Source of the DNA: Desulfobacula sp.
GTDB lineage: Bacteria; Desulfobacterota; Desulfobacteria; Desulfobacterales; Desulfobacteraceae
Assembly (NCBI RefSeq): GCF_030611305.1
Contig: NZ_JAUWQB010000016.1
Span: 1-50,896 of the forward strand
DNA: 50,896 nucleotides
Direction of reading: 5' to 3'
Shown here: piece after piece, positions 33,027-41,396 of the stretch
Layout: each line of letters starts with the position of its first letter
Position numbering within the stretch: the first letter of the stretch is position 1
The notes under the pieces: generated by a model
Database searches by the model: none
Told to the model about the DNA's origin: nothing
What the model saw: the letters and a program-made list of their open reading frames with translations, nothing else
Position numbers and translations under genes: made by a program

Positions 33027-35024
33027 TTAAAATTTTACGGTTAATGATGCACTAATCAGACGTCCCGGCGTTTTATATAAATCCGAGATATCGTATCCCT
33101 TATCAAGCAGATTTTCACACTCAAGGCTGAACTCCGCATGTTTAAAGATCTCTTTTGTGATCTTAATGTCAACAGTCCAGTAATCATCCAGCCTTGTTTC
33201 TTCTGAATTTTCTTGGTCAACATACATCTCATCCGTATAACGCAGCCGGACATCGGCTTTAAACAGATCAGGATTATTATAAATTACTCCCAAACTGAAT
33301 TTGTTTTCAGGGGTATAAGAAAGGTTATTTCCTACTACTGACTGATCAACGTCATTTTTTTCAATAGTGGATTCATTAAAGGTATAGCTTGACTGGCATG
33401 ATATTTCATCGGTGATATCATACCGCAACTCAGCCTCAATTCCACGCATTTGCACTTCGGAAATATTGTCAAATTGCACTTTATTTACCCCAATGGTGCG
33501 TGTACTGATAAAATCATCACCCTGAGCTTCATAAAGCGTGAGCTTAACTAAAAGATTATCAAAAAAGTTGTGGTCCAGGCCAACCTCGTATGAGATCATG
33601 GTTTCCGGCTTAAGATCGGGATTACCCCAAATTTGCTTGGGGCCACGAAGCATATATGTATACAGGCGAGGCAGGCTGGGAGCCTGAAAAGCTTTGCCAA
33701 TAGATGCTCTCAATGTTGTGTTTCCGGTAGCATGATAAACAAGCCCAAGTTTTGGATTAAATGAATCCCAGGACTTATCATCGTAAGAAATATCTATAGG
33801 GTTTAAAGGATTTGTGTCAATGAGTGAACCGTCATAGCTTTCAAACCAGTCCTGACGTGCTCCCAGATTAACCAGGAAACTATCATTGAAAAAGGCTGCT
33901 TCATCCTGCAAATAGAGGGAATAATAACGCTGTTTTCCTTTAGTTTGATCAAACCGGACTACTGTTTGGTAAACTCCCTTTTTATCAATACCGCTTTGCT
34001 TAAACTCAAATCCTGCGGTTAAGATATTCCATTCAACCAAAGGATATGATGCCTGCATTGAAGCTCCGTAGGTCGGCACATCGAAATCCTCTACTAAATT
34101 GAGGTAATTATAGAAAGGAGGTTTGTCAAACTCAACATCCCAATCTTCATTATGTATGTAGGATACAAATCTAAGCCCCAACCCGTTTTTTATATCTCTG
34201 TTAAAGGTGATATTTCCTCTGTTGATCTCACGATCAAAGTTTGAATATTTTGTGCCCCTTCCTATGTTGGATTGAGAATGCGACAGGTTAAGTGAAAGAG
34301 TGGAAATTTCATCGAAATCATAACTTAAACGAGAGTCAAAATTGCTGTTCTCATAATCATTCATGATATTATATGGTTGCTCCTCTTTGGCAGCCACGTA
34401 GCCATCCGTAGTTGCATATTTCCCGGATAACCCATAGCCGAACCGGCCATTTTTCCCTCCAACATTAAAATAGGTTGATCGAGTATTCAAACTGCCGTAG
34501 CTAATCCTTGCAACCGCCTCAAAAGGTTTTTCCGGTTTTTTAGTAATAAAATTAATTACACCGCCCATGGCGCTTGAGCCATACAGACTTGAGCTGGGGC
34601 CACGGACAATCTCAATCCTTTCTATATTATCGGTTGGTATCTGACCCCATTCAACCCAACCGTGCCAATTACCATTAACAGGCACGCCATCAACAAGGAT
34701 TAATGTTTTGCCCTGATCGCTAACTCCTCTCAAGCTAACCTGGCGGCCACGACTATCACAGCGATGGCTGCCCATTATGTCAATTCCGGCGGTATTTCTT
34801 AAAAGCTCGTCAGCGGTGTCCGCAGTTGACCCTTTTATCTCTTCCTGATCAATAATTGTTACACTGGCCGGCGCATCTTTTAAGGATGATTCCTTACGAG
34901 TAGCTGTTACCACAATATCATCCAGCCGGACCGTGCTTGCATCTTCCTGTTTCTGGTTTGCCAAACAAACCGTGTTTAATAAAAAGAGTATGCTCGCACA
35001 TAAAATAATGACAATCTTATTCAT
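33027..35024 (-). CDS. TonB-dependent outer-membrane receptor (importer A)
   Basis: A 665-residue BtuB/FhuE-like receptor. A signal peptide (IILCASILFLLNTVCLA) is followed by the TonB box region DIVVTATRKESSLKDAP, a plug domain (LLRNTAGIDIMGSH, GVSDQGKTLILVDGVPVNG, IERIEIVRGPSSSLYGSSAMGG) and a 22-strand barrel ending in a C-terminal Phe (SASLTVKF). The ATG at 35024 follows AAAGGAGGAG. It is first in the importer A operon, behind a leader of about 340 nt containing an attenuator. The ligand is unknown; BtuB-like receptors take corrinoids or metal chelates. Confidence 0.94.
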   Translation of the reverse strand: MNKIVIILCASILFLLNTVCLANQKQEDASTVRLDDIVVTATRKESSLKDAPASVTIIDQEEIKGSTADTADELLRNTAGIDIMGSHRCDSRGRQVSLRGVSDQGKTLILVDGVPVNGNWHGWVEWGQIPTDNIERIEIVRGPSSSLYGSSAMGGVINFITKKPEKPFEAVARISYGSLNTRSTYFNVGGKNGRFGYGLSGKYATTDGYVAAKEEQPYNIMNDYENSNFDSRLSYDFDEISTLSLNLSHSQSNIGRGTKYSNFDREINRGNITFNRDIKNGLGLRFVSYIHNEDWDVEFDKPPFYNYLNLVEDFDVPTYGASMQASYPLVEWNILTAGFEFKQSGIDKKGVYQTVVRFDQTKGKQRYYSLYLQDEAAFFNDSFLVNLGARQDWFESYDGSLIDTNPLNPIDISYDDKSWDSFNPKLGLVYHATGNTTLRASIGKAFQAPSLPRLYTYMLRGPKQIWGNPDLKPETMISYEVGLDHNFFDNLLVKLTLYEAQGDDFISTRTIGVNKVQFDNISEVQMRGIEAELRYDITDEISCQSSYTFNESTIEKNDVDQSVVGNNLSYTPENKFSLGVIYNNPDLFKADVRLRYTDEMYVDQENSEETRLDDYWTVDIKITKEIFKHAEFSLECENLLDKGYDISDLYKTPGRLISASLTVKF

Positions 35025-35111
35025 CAATCTCCTCCTTTAATCATTTTGTCAGTACAATAAAGATATTTCCCAGAACCGGATGCATTGACGAGCTATTACC
35101 ACAGTGTTATA

Positions 35112-35191
35112 AGGAGGGTGTAAGCTCCTGAATATACGGGGCTTCCCCGGAAGACAGCATGTTTCTTTGATCGGATACTGTGCTGTCTTCC
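35112..35191. other. Strongly structured segment in the receptor A leader
   Basis: Three adjacent hairpins: AGGAG/CTCCT (35112-35129), CGGGG-CTT-CCCCG (35137-35149), and an 11-bp perfect stem 35149-35159/35181-35191 (core GAAGACAGC). The second and third share base 35149. On the minus strand this lies between attenuator 3 and the receptor start, inside the predicted leader. On the plus strand the last hairpin is followed by TATTTTTAT and could end a transcript. I looked for a cobalamin riboswitch core and could not align one. It may be a second regulatory RNA element. Confidence 0.4.
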
Positions 35192-35253
35192 TATTTTTAT
35201 CTTAATTTTGTACTTTGACAGTTTTTTATAATTTGTTATGTAAAATCTCCCAA

Positions 35254-35308
35254 ATAAAAAAAGCCAAGAGTCCTAAATAGAATTCTTTCTATCAGGCCTT
35301 CTTGGCTT
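35254..35308 (-). promoter_or_regulatory. Leader attenuator 3 (AAGCCAAGAAGGC element) of importer A
   Basis: On the minus strand AAGCCAAGAAGGCC pairs through AAGCCAAGA with TCTTGGCTT (arms 35300-35308 and 35261-35269), with an inner ATAGAA/TTCTAT stem, and is followed by seven T and then ATTT: a complete intrinsic terminator. About 35 nt upstream lies a TGCAAT-CGAA-ATTGCA hairpin (35341-35356). No minus-strand gene lies between this site and 42593, so there is no upstream transcript to end other than the receptor leader itself. The 5' arm keeps GAAGGC although its partner does not fully pair with it. Confidence 0.65.
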
Positions 35309-35366
35309 ATATTCAAATCTTGATCTTAAATTTTAACTACTGCAATTTCGATTGCAATTTTCAATG

Positions 35367-35396
35367 ATCATACTTTAATCTGATACCCCTTGTCAA
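35367..35396 (-). promoter_or_regulatory. Promoter of the importer A operon
   Basis: Minus strand TTGACA (35391-35396), 18-bp spacer, TATGAT (35367-35372). It directly adjoins direct-repeat copy L (35415-35446), so it may derive from the end of a former insertion sequence. Confidence 0.6.
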
Positions 35397-35414
35397 GGAC
35401 AAATCCAGGGCAAA

Positions 35415-35446
35415 CACGGTAAATTTGTTCTTCTTGAATAACTCCA
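35415..35446. repeat. Direct-repeat copy L flanking importer B
   Basis: CACGGTAAATTTGTT (35415-35429), then TTGAATAACTCCA. The 15-base core recurs exactly at 42507-42521 in the same orientation, followed there by GTGAACAACTCCA. The two copies bracket the importer B operon. The right copy lies next to a transposase remnant, so both may be insertion-sequence ends. Confidence 0.6.
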
Positions 35447-35485
35447 GATTTGGGTTGACAGGTTTGCTTTGTCATTGTATTAACA

Positions 35486-35515
35486 TTGGCATTGGCAGAA
35501 AATTGCATCTATAAT
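35486..35515 (+). promoter_or_regulatory. Promoter of the importer B operon
   Basis: TTGGCA (35486-35491), 18-bp spacer, consensus TATAAT (35510-35515). An inverted repeat TCTAT-AATTA-ATAGA, extended by TTGCA-type flanks, covers the -10 and start site and may be an operator. Confidence 0.6.
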
Positions 35516-35567
35516 TAATAGATTGCAATAAATGACATCAAGAAGGTGTTTGTAGTAATGCAGCAAA

Positions 35568-35667
35568 TTGTCAGAAAATTCTGACAAAAAGCACTGATAG
35601 ATAATAATAAATTTAAAGCCATGAAGGCTGACAGAAGTTCTGTTTGCCTTCATGGCTTTTTTGTTTT
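35568..35667 (+). promoter_or_regulatory. Leader attenuator 2 (AAGCCATGAAGGC element) of importer B
   Basis: Hairpin TTGTCAG-AAAATT-CTGACAA (35568-35587), an AT-rich linker, then AAAGCCATGAAGGC (35615-35628) perfectly paired with 35646-35659, an inner ACAG/CTGT stem, and TTTTGTTTT. It lies about 50 nt before the receptor start. All genes for 6.7 kb to the left are on the minus strand, so this plus-strand terminator can only act on the leader of the receptor operon. That makes attenuation the best explanation. Confidence 0.7.
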
Positions 35668-35718
35668 AAGCAATGCGGGCTATTAAATAGCTAAGATATA
35701 AGAAAAGGAATAAAAAAA

Positions 35719-37872
35719 ATGATGAGGAAAAGAAAAATATTTATAATTATATTGATAATATTCGGGCTTGTCTCTAATAATTTAACCTGGGCAGATTATC
35801 AAAATCAACAGGAAGTCATTAAGCTTAAGGAAATTGTTGTAACAGCGCAGGTGGAAGACAGGAAGTTAGTGGCAACTCCTGCCAGTATCAGCCTTATAAC
35901 TGCTGCTGAAATCCAGGAAATGGGAGCAAAAACCATTGCCCAGATTATTGAAAATATTCCAGGTATGGTGCATGAAAATTCTACCAGAGACTATATAACA
36001 GTTCGGGGTAATAGAAGTTCGCAGTCCTCAGGGGTTCTGGTACTTGTAAATGGTGTTCCGGCAAATTCAGGAGTGAGCGGCTATACTGAATATGATGCTA
36101 TCCCTGTATCTGATATTGAAACCATTGAAGTTTTACGTTCATCAGGAAGCATTATCTATGGTCCTGATGCTGCACGCGGTGTCATTAATATCATTACAAA
36201 AAAAGGAGAAAGCAAATCTCCTAAAACACGGATTTCTGCCACCTATGGTTCATGGGATACCAAGGAAGTATCTGCCGGTATAAGCGGCGGAATTAATAAG
36301 TGGAATTATGCCTTTGGAGCCTCTTTTTTGGACACAGACGGATACGCAGATGATAATAAAAAAAGAGAGGCTGTGCGCATGGATATAGGATACAGTTTTT
36401 CAGAATCAACTGATATTAGTTATAATATAGCCTGGCATGAAGTAGATTATGATACAATCTATGGCAGGACAAAGTGGCAAATTGATAACTTTCGGAATGA
36501 TTCCATATTCCCCACATCAGCAACTAATGACACATTGATTCATTATCGGGAAAACAGTGATGAAAGTCTCTCGCAGAGCCTTAAACTCTCGCACAATGCA
36601 GAGAATTTTTTCTTAACCGGCTTTCTCTGTTACGATGATACTGATCATGTTTATGATTATCTGAAGTACCGGCTGAATCCTGCTTACAATAAGACCAGCT
36701 CCTACTATGATTACAGAGAGGACAGAGACCAGAAAAGAAGTTTAGCACGACTTTTTGGGGGATATCATTTTGATTTTGATAAAATTGCTTACACACCTGC
36801 TTTTGGTATTGATTTTGAAAAAACAGATTTTGATCAGAAAAAATCATATCCATGGTCACCTGTGCCCAATTCAGCTTCACAACTAACTGCCATTGCCAAA
36901 GGTGATCTGAATACACAAAAAAAGAGACTGGGAGTTTTTACAAGTAATGAATTCCTTTTTGGAGAAAAATGGGAGCTTAACTTAGATTTAAGGTTTGATA
37001 ATGTCAAATACGATATTAAAAACGCACAGCCTAAACATGTCAGCAATGAAGACAGTGACTACAGCTGGAAGATAGCACCGGCATGGCATCCTTGCCCGGA
37101 TTCAACAATTTACACCTCAGTGTCAAAATCGTTCTGGTATCCTGTTCTTATTTATTACAACTATGCCATGCAATATGGTGACACTGAAAACAGACCTGAA
37201 GATTTAAAACCTGAAGAATACCTTACCTTTGAACTTGGATACAAACATTATTTTAATTCAAAGTTAAGCCTGGCTCTTGCAGGATATTATATGAAAACAG
37301 AAGATAAATATTTATCGCTTTATGATGAGTCTGACTGGAAAGGCTATCAAAATGTTGGAAAGGCAGAACATAAAGGAATTGAAATAGAAGCGTCAGGACG
37401 AATCAATTCTCTCATGGGGTACCGTTTCTCAGGAGCATGGCAGGATGTAAAATGGGATGATGCAAATTTTAGAGCATATGTTTGGGGTGCAACTCCTGCT
37501 TCCGATACCAGACAGAATGTTGACATATCAGGCAAACAGGTTCCCCAAATTCCTGAGTATACAGCATCCTTTGGTCTTGATTTTTATTTTTGGGATTATT
37601 TCAAACTCAGTAATGACGTAAATTATATTGGCTCGCGCCATATTGATGTATTGAATCGTTATAAAACAGATGATCATTTTACTTTTGATACAATGCTATC
37701 CTTTACACGGAAAAATTATAAATTTTGGATTCTCGGATCAAACCTTTTTAATAAAGAATCTGAAAGTATGTTTAACGAGACAGGAAAAAGAAATGCTGAT
37801 GGTACACCTGCTCACCTGTATTATCCGGTGGATGGCAGGTATATTGAAGCAGGAGTTACAATAACTTTCTAA
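35719..37872 (+). CDS. TonB-dependent outer-membrane receptor (importer B)
   Basis: A 717-residue receptor. A signal peptide (IFIIILIIFGLVSNNLTWA) is followed by TonB-box-like LKEIVVTAQVEDRKLVATP, plug motifs (IAQIIENIPGMV, GVLVLVNGVPANSG, DIETIEVLRSSGSIIYGPDAARG), and a barrel ending with a C-terminal Phe (AGVTITF). AAGGAA precedes ATG ATG. It belongs to the same broad BtuB/CirA group as receptor A but is clearly different in sequence. It is followed after one base by its binding-protein gene. Ligand unknown. Confidence 0.94.
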   Translation: MMRKRKIFIIILIIFGLVSNNLTWADYQNQQEVIKLKEIVVTAQVEDRKLVATPASISLITAAEIQEMGAKTIAQIIENIPGMVHENSTRDYITVRGNRSSQSSGVLVLVNGVPANSGVSGYTEYDAIPVSDIETIEVLRSSGSIIYGPDAARGVINIITKKGESKSPKTRISATYGSWDTKEVSAGISGGINKWNYAFGASFLDTDGYADDNKKREAVRMDIGYSFSESTDISYNIAWHEVDYDTIYGRTKWQIDNFRNDSIFPTSATNDTLIHYRENSDESLSQSLKLSHNAENFFLTGFLCYDDTDHVYDYLKYRLNPAYNKTSSYYDYREDRDQKRSLARLFGGYHFDFDKIAYTPAFGIDFEKTDFDQKKSYPWSPVPNSASQLTAIAKGDLNTQKKRLGVFTSNEFLFGEKWELNLDLRFDNVKYDIKNAQPKHVSNEDSDYSWKIAPAWHPCPDSTIYTSVSKSFWYPVLIYYNYAMQYGDTENRPEDLKPEEYLTFELGYKHYFNSKLSLALAGYYMKTEDKYLSLYDESDWKGYQNVGKAEHKGIEIEASGRINSLMGYRFSGAWQDVKWDDANFRAYVWGATPASDTRQNVDISGKQVPQIPEYTASFGLDFYFWDYFKLSNDVNYIGSRHIDVLNRYKTDDHFTFDTMLSFTRKNYKFWILGSNLFNKESESMFNETGKRNADGTPAHLYYPVDGRYIEAGVTITF

Positions 37873-37873
37873 T

Positions 37874-38941
37874 ATGACACGTTTTATTACAAAAACAGGT
37901 TTTAGTTTGATAAGTGTTTTTATATTGTTGTGCCTGAGTGTTTCAGGCACAACAGCAGTTGGTCAGACAAAAATTGTTGAAATCCAGGATGCCAATGGGA
38001 ACTTTGTACAAGTACAATTGCCGGTTCAAAGAATAGTAGTCTTAACATCTGATGCTTTAGAGATTGTATGTGCTCTTAAAGCAGACAACCTTATAACAGG
38101 TGTATTTACCGGCATTTCAAGAGAAGCCCTTTTTGAAGCCAAATTAAAGCAAAAACCAAAAGTCGGAGACTGGAGAGAAGTTAATTACGAACTTTTGGCT
38201 GAGTTAAAACCTGATATTGTATTATGTTATGCACGATCTCCAGGGAAAAATCTTGAAAAAAAACTTAACCCATTTGGTATTAAGGTAATACGGCTTAATT
38301 TTTTTAAACTGGAAACTTTAGATCAGGAGATAAAAACACTTGGTTTGATTTTAGGAAAAGCAGAGCAAGCAGAAGCGCTTATAAACTGGCATCAAAACAG
38401 GCTTCAGTTTTTACAAGAAAAATTAAAGGGGATTAAAAATCCTCCTGATATCTATATTGAAGGAGATTCCAGATATCATACAGCAGGACCCGGTTCAGGC
38501 GGAGACAAAATGTGTACCCTTGCAGGCGGCAATAATATTGCAAAAAATCTTTCAATACCTTATCCGGAAATAACCTGTGAATGGATTTTAAAAAACAACC
38601 CGGAGGTGATTATTAAAGTAGCCACCCGCGGTTCCTATAACATCAAAGCCAAGAACATCAAAACAGATATAAAAAGCAAAACCAGACTGGTTGCTTTAAA
38701 AACAATACAGGAAGAAATCATGGTACGTCCTGCCTGGAATCATATTCAGGCTGTAAAACAGAAAAGAGTTCATGTAATAACAAATGAAATCTGGGCAGGT
38801 CCCAGAGCTGTAATCGGAGCAAGTTATTTGGCAAAGTGGTTTTTCCCGGAAAAGTTGAAACATTTTAACCCTGAAGAGATCCATAAAGAATATATTAATA
38901 ATTTCCATAATATTAAATTCCAGGGAAAGTATGCATACTGA
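37874..38941 (+). CDS. Periplasmic helical-backbone binding protein (importer B)
   Basis: A 355-residue BtuF/FecB-type protein. A signal peptide (LISVFILLCLSVSGTTAVG) is followed by VEIQDANGNFVQVQLPVQRIVVLTSDALEIVCAL. The family 'R-IVVL' strand is present, and LLAELKPDIVLCYARSPG follows. EGDSRYHTAGPGSGGDKMCTLAGGNNI is typical of family members binding Fe-chelates or corrinoids (quoted here in part as a motif of G/D/H residues near 200-222). It ends inside the start of the permease gene (11-bp overlap). Confidence 0.9.
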   Translation: MTRFITKTGFSLISVFILLCLSVSGTTAVGQTKIVEIQDANGNFVQVQLPVQRIVVLTSDALEIVCALKADNLITGVFTGISREALFEAKLKQKPKVGDWREVNYELLAELKPDIVLCYARSPGKNLEKKLNPFGIKVIRLNFFKLETLDQEIKTLGLILGKAEQAEALINWHQNRLQFLQEKLKGIKNPPDIYIEGDSRYHTAGPGSGGDKMCTLAGGNNIAKNLSIPYPEITCEWILKNNPEVIIKVATRGSYNIKAKNIKTDIKSKTRLVALKTIQEEIMVRPAWNHIQAVKQKRVHVITNEIWAGPRAVIGASYLAKWFFPEKLKHFNPEEIHKEYINNFHNIKFQGKYAY

Positions 38942-39959
38942 AAAAATATATACAGAGTATAAAAAATTTAATGCGAAAAAAGTATTTTATATACTTATTT
39001 TTACTATAATTTTAGGAATTATAGCTTTAGGAGCACTTTTGCATGGACCATCATCCATTGGATTTAAAAATTCATTTACAGCGCTTTTTAAAGAAACCGG
39101 CATTGCCAGTGCAATTGTATGGGAGCTCAGGCTGCCTCGTATCATTATGGCAATTTTAACAGGATGCGGGCTTTCCATTGCCGGAACTGTATTCCAGGCA
39201 ATACTTAAAAATCCCCTGGCATCCCCCTATACTCTCGGTATTGCGTCTGGTGCCGGATTTGGCGCTGTGCTTGCAATTATTTTTGGAGGCAGTTTGTACA
39301 GTGAATATCTTATTGCAGGATCAGCCTTTTTCTTTGCCATGCTCTCTTCTTTAATTATTCTTTCAATTGCCAGATTAAAGGACCCAAGCCCTGAGACCAT
39401 GATACTCGCAGGTATTGCAATCATGTTTCTCTTTTCCTCTTTAAGTTCTTTTTTCCAATACATTGGAACAATGGAACAGGTTCAGGAGATTGTATTCTGG
39501 TTCTTTGGATCACTTTCAAAAACAGGCTGGAAAGAAATTAGTATTGTCTCTGTTATGATATTTGTTCCCATACCTTTTTTAATAAAATCATCATGGAAAT
39601 TAAATCTTCTTGCTACAGGGGATGAATCTGCAAAAGCTCTGGGCGTTAACACTACAAAGCTCAGAATGCAGGGAATGATTTTTGCCTCTTTAATAACATC
39701 TGCCTGTATATGTTTTACAGGTGTAATCGGCTTTGTAGGACTTGTGTCGCCTCATATAGGCAGAATGCTGGTCGGTTCAGATCATAGATTTCTAATTCCA
39801 ACGTCTGCTTTGATCGGTACCATCCTTGTTCTTGTTGCAGATACCTTTGGCAGAATATTATGGGCACCCCAGGTCATCCCCATAGGGATTGTCACTTCAT
39901 TTATCGGAGTTCCTTTCTTTTTTTATTTATTAATAAGGCGAACAAGGGGGTACTGGTAA
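38931..39959 (+). CDS. FecCD/BtuC-type permease (importer B)
   Basis: A 342-residue permease with about ten helices: LRLPRIIMAILTGCGLSIAG, NPLASPYTLGIASGAGFGAV, MILAGIAIMFLFSSLSSF, and the late GLVSPHIGRMLVGSDHRFLIP motif of the family. AGGGAAAG precedes the ATG within the end of the binding-protein gene. The stop overlaps the ATPase start (TAATG). Confidence 0.92.
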   Translation: MHTEKIYTEYKKFNAKKVFYILIFTIILGIIALGALLHGPSSIGFKNSFTALFKETGIASAIVWELRLPRIIMAILTGCGLSIAGTVFQAILKNPLASPYTLGIASGAGFGAVLAIIFGGSLYSEYLIAGSAFFFAMLSSLIILSIARLKDPSPETMILAGIAIMFLFSSLSSFFQYIGTMEQVQEIVFWFFGSLSKTGWKEISIVSVMIFVPIPFLIKSSWKLNLLATGDESAKALGVNTTKLRMQGMIFASLITSACICFTGVIGFVGLVSPHIGRMLVGSDHRFLIPTSALIGTILVLVADTFGRILWAPQVIPIGIVTSFIGVPFFFYLLIRRTRGYW

Positions 39960-40807
39960 TGTTGAAAGTTCATGGGTTAAAATTTAAATACAAAGACAGA
40001 GATATACTTAAAAAAATAGAAATTCAGATCAATAAAGGGGAAATCTTAAGTATTCTGGGACCTAACGGGACTGGTAAAACAACCCTTTTAAAATGTATTG
40101 CCGGGATAATAAAACCTCAAAAAGGCTCTTTTTCCATTGGCAGCAAAAATATGTCGCATATTAAAAGAAACAGTCTTGCCAAACAAATTAGCTATGTTCC
40201 CCAGAGTTCTCCCTCAAAATTTCCCATTACTGTATTTGAAGCTGTTCTGATGGGAAGAAGCCCTTATATTATGTGGAGACCATCAGAAAAAGATTTAAAA
40301 ATCGTAGTAAATGTTCTCAAATTTCTTAAACTTGAAGAATTTGCTTCAAAAAATTTTGATCAGCTAAGCGGAGGAGAAAAACAAAAGGTTTTAATAGCCA
40401 GAGCAGTGGCACAGGATACTGAGTATTTGCTCATGGATGAACCCACCAGCAACCTTGATTTAAAACATCAGATGGAAATTATGGAGGTAATTTCCAATAT
40501 GGTCAAAACAAAAAATGTGGGTGCTGTTTTTGCAATGCATGATCTGAATCTTGCATCCAGATTTTCCGATAGAATAATAATGCTAAGCAGAGGAGAGGTG
40601 TTTTGCACAGGCAGGCCTGAAGAAGTTATAACCATTGAAAATATAAAGAGAGTTTATGGGGTTAATGCAACAATAAAAAATAATAATGGTATTTTGTATG
40701 TATTCCCGGATAAGCCGGTTAATAACAAAAATAGTAACTTGATTAATAAACCACCTAATAATCAGGCACACTCGGAAGTATTCTATGATTCTAAAATAAA
40801 ACGATAA
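39959..40807 (+). CDS. ABC importer ATPase (importer B)
   Basis: A 282-residue FecE/BtuD-type ATPase: Walker A GPNGTGKTTLLK near 37, Q-loop ISYVPQSS, signature LSGGEKQKVLIARAVA, Walker B YLLMDEP, switch His in AMHDLNLAS, and the C-terminal IENIKRVYGVNA. The open frame extends left to 39860, but the ATG at 39959 overlapping the permease stop and preceded by AAGGGGG is the real start. The last 30 or so residues are Asn/Lys-rich and variable. Confidence 0.93.
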   Translation: MLKVHGLKFKYKDRDILKKIEIQINKGEILSILGPNGTGKTTLLKCIAGIIKPQKGSFSIGSKNMSHIKRNSLAKQISYVPQSSPSKFPITVFEAVLMGRSPYIMWRPSEKDLKIVVNVLKFLKLEEFASKNFDQLSGGEKQKVLIARAVAQDTEYLLMDEPTSNLDLKHQMEIMEVISNMVKTKNVGAVFAMHDLNLASRFSDRIIMLSRGEVFCTGRPEEVITIENIKRVYGVNATIKNNNGILYVFPDKPVNNKNSNLINKPPNNQAHSEVFYDSKIKR

Positions 40808-40829
40808 TTCAAATAAAAGGAAAAAAACA

Positions 40830-41396
40830 ATGGATTGGGATGCAGTTAAAAATGATACCTATTATCGAGGCAGAAAGCTTGAAAGCGATGCAAGAAATGA
40901 TTCAGACATGGACAAATGGGAAGAATATGCAGAGTTAAAAATTCTTAAAGGAAGCCATACCCTGGGAATTAACGGATACATGAATGCAGCTGCTTTGTCA
41001 GAAGCGGGCAAAGATATTGATACAGCAGTATCTTATTATGAAAAAGCTCTTTCAACAGCTATCAGGGTTAAATATAAAGATCTGGTTGTTATCCTGGGTT
41101 ATAAAATTGCATTGCTCCATGAAAAGAGAAAAGAATGGGATAAATGTATTGCTGTGTATGAACAGGTTGCAGAATTTTGTGACATGCAGGGGGAACATTT
41201 TCTGGCAGCAGATGCCTATGAGCATGCAGCAGAGATGACAGTCATGTCAGGAAAAGATGCAGCAGATTATACAAAGCCTATTGATCTGTGGGAGAGGAAC
41301 ATCGTTCACTGGGAAGAAGAAGATCATCTCCATGATGCAGTATGGAGCAAAGAACATATTGAACTTTATAAAAAAATGATTGGAATAAAAAAATGA
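40830..41396 (+). CDS. TPR-like helical repeat protein of importer B
   Basis: A 188-residue soluble protein made of helical hairpins with TPR spacing: NAAALSEAGKDIDTAVSYYEKAL, IALLHEKRKEWDKCIAVYEQVAEF and FLAADAYEHAAEM (each read as A/G/Y/A-type positions), so a protein-binding scaffold. No signal peptide. AAAAGGAAA precedes the ATG 22 bases after the ATPase, and its stop overlaps the following DUF2117-like gene by four bases (ATGA), so these two are translated together. I do not recognise a named family. Its place between an ATPase and a putative enzyme suggests a cytoplasmic partner that handles the imported compound or the DUF2117 protein. Confidence 0.75.
   Translation: MDWDAVKNDTYYRGRKLESDARNDSDMDKWEEYAELKILKGSHTLGINGYMNAAALSEAGKDIDTAVSYYEKALSTAIRVKYKDLVVILGYKIALLHEKRKEWDKCIAVYEQVAEFCDMQGEHFLAADAYEHAAEMTVMSGKDAADYTKPIDLWERNIVHWEEEDHLHDAVWSKEHIELYKKMIGIKK

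Noticed and set aside
35028-35400. Cobalamin riboswitch in the leader of receptor A
   Set aside because: BtuB-like receptors often have one, but the conserved core and B12-box elements could not be aligned on either strand; only generic hairpins are present.
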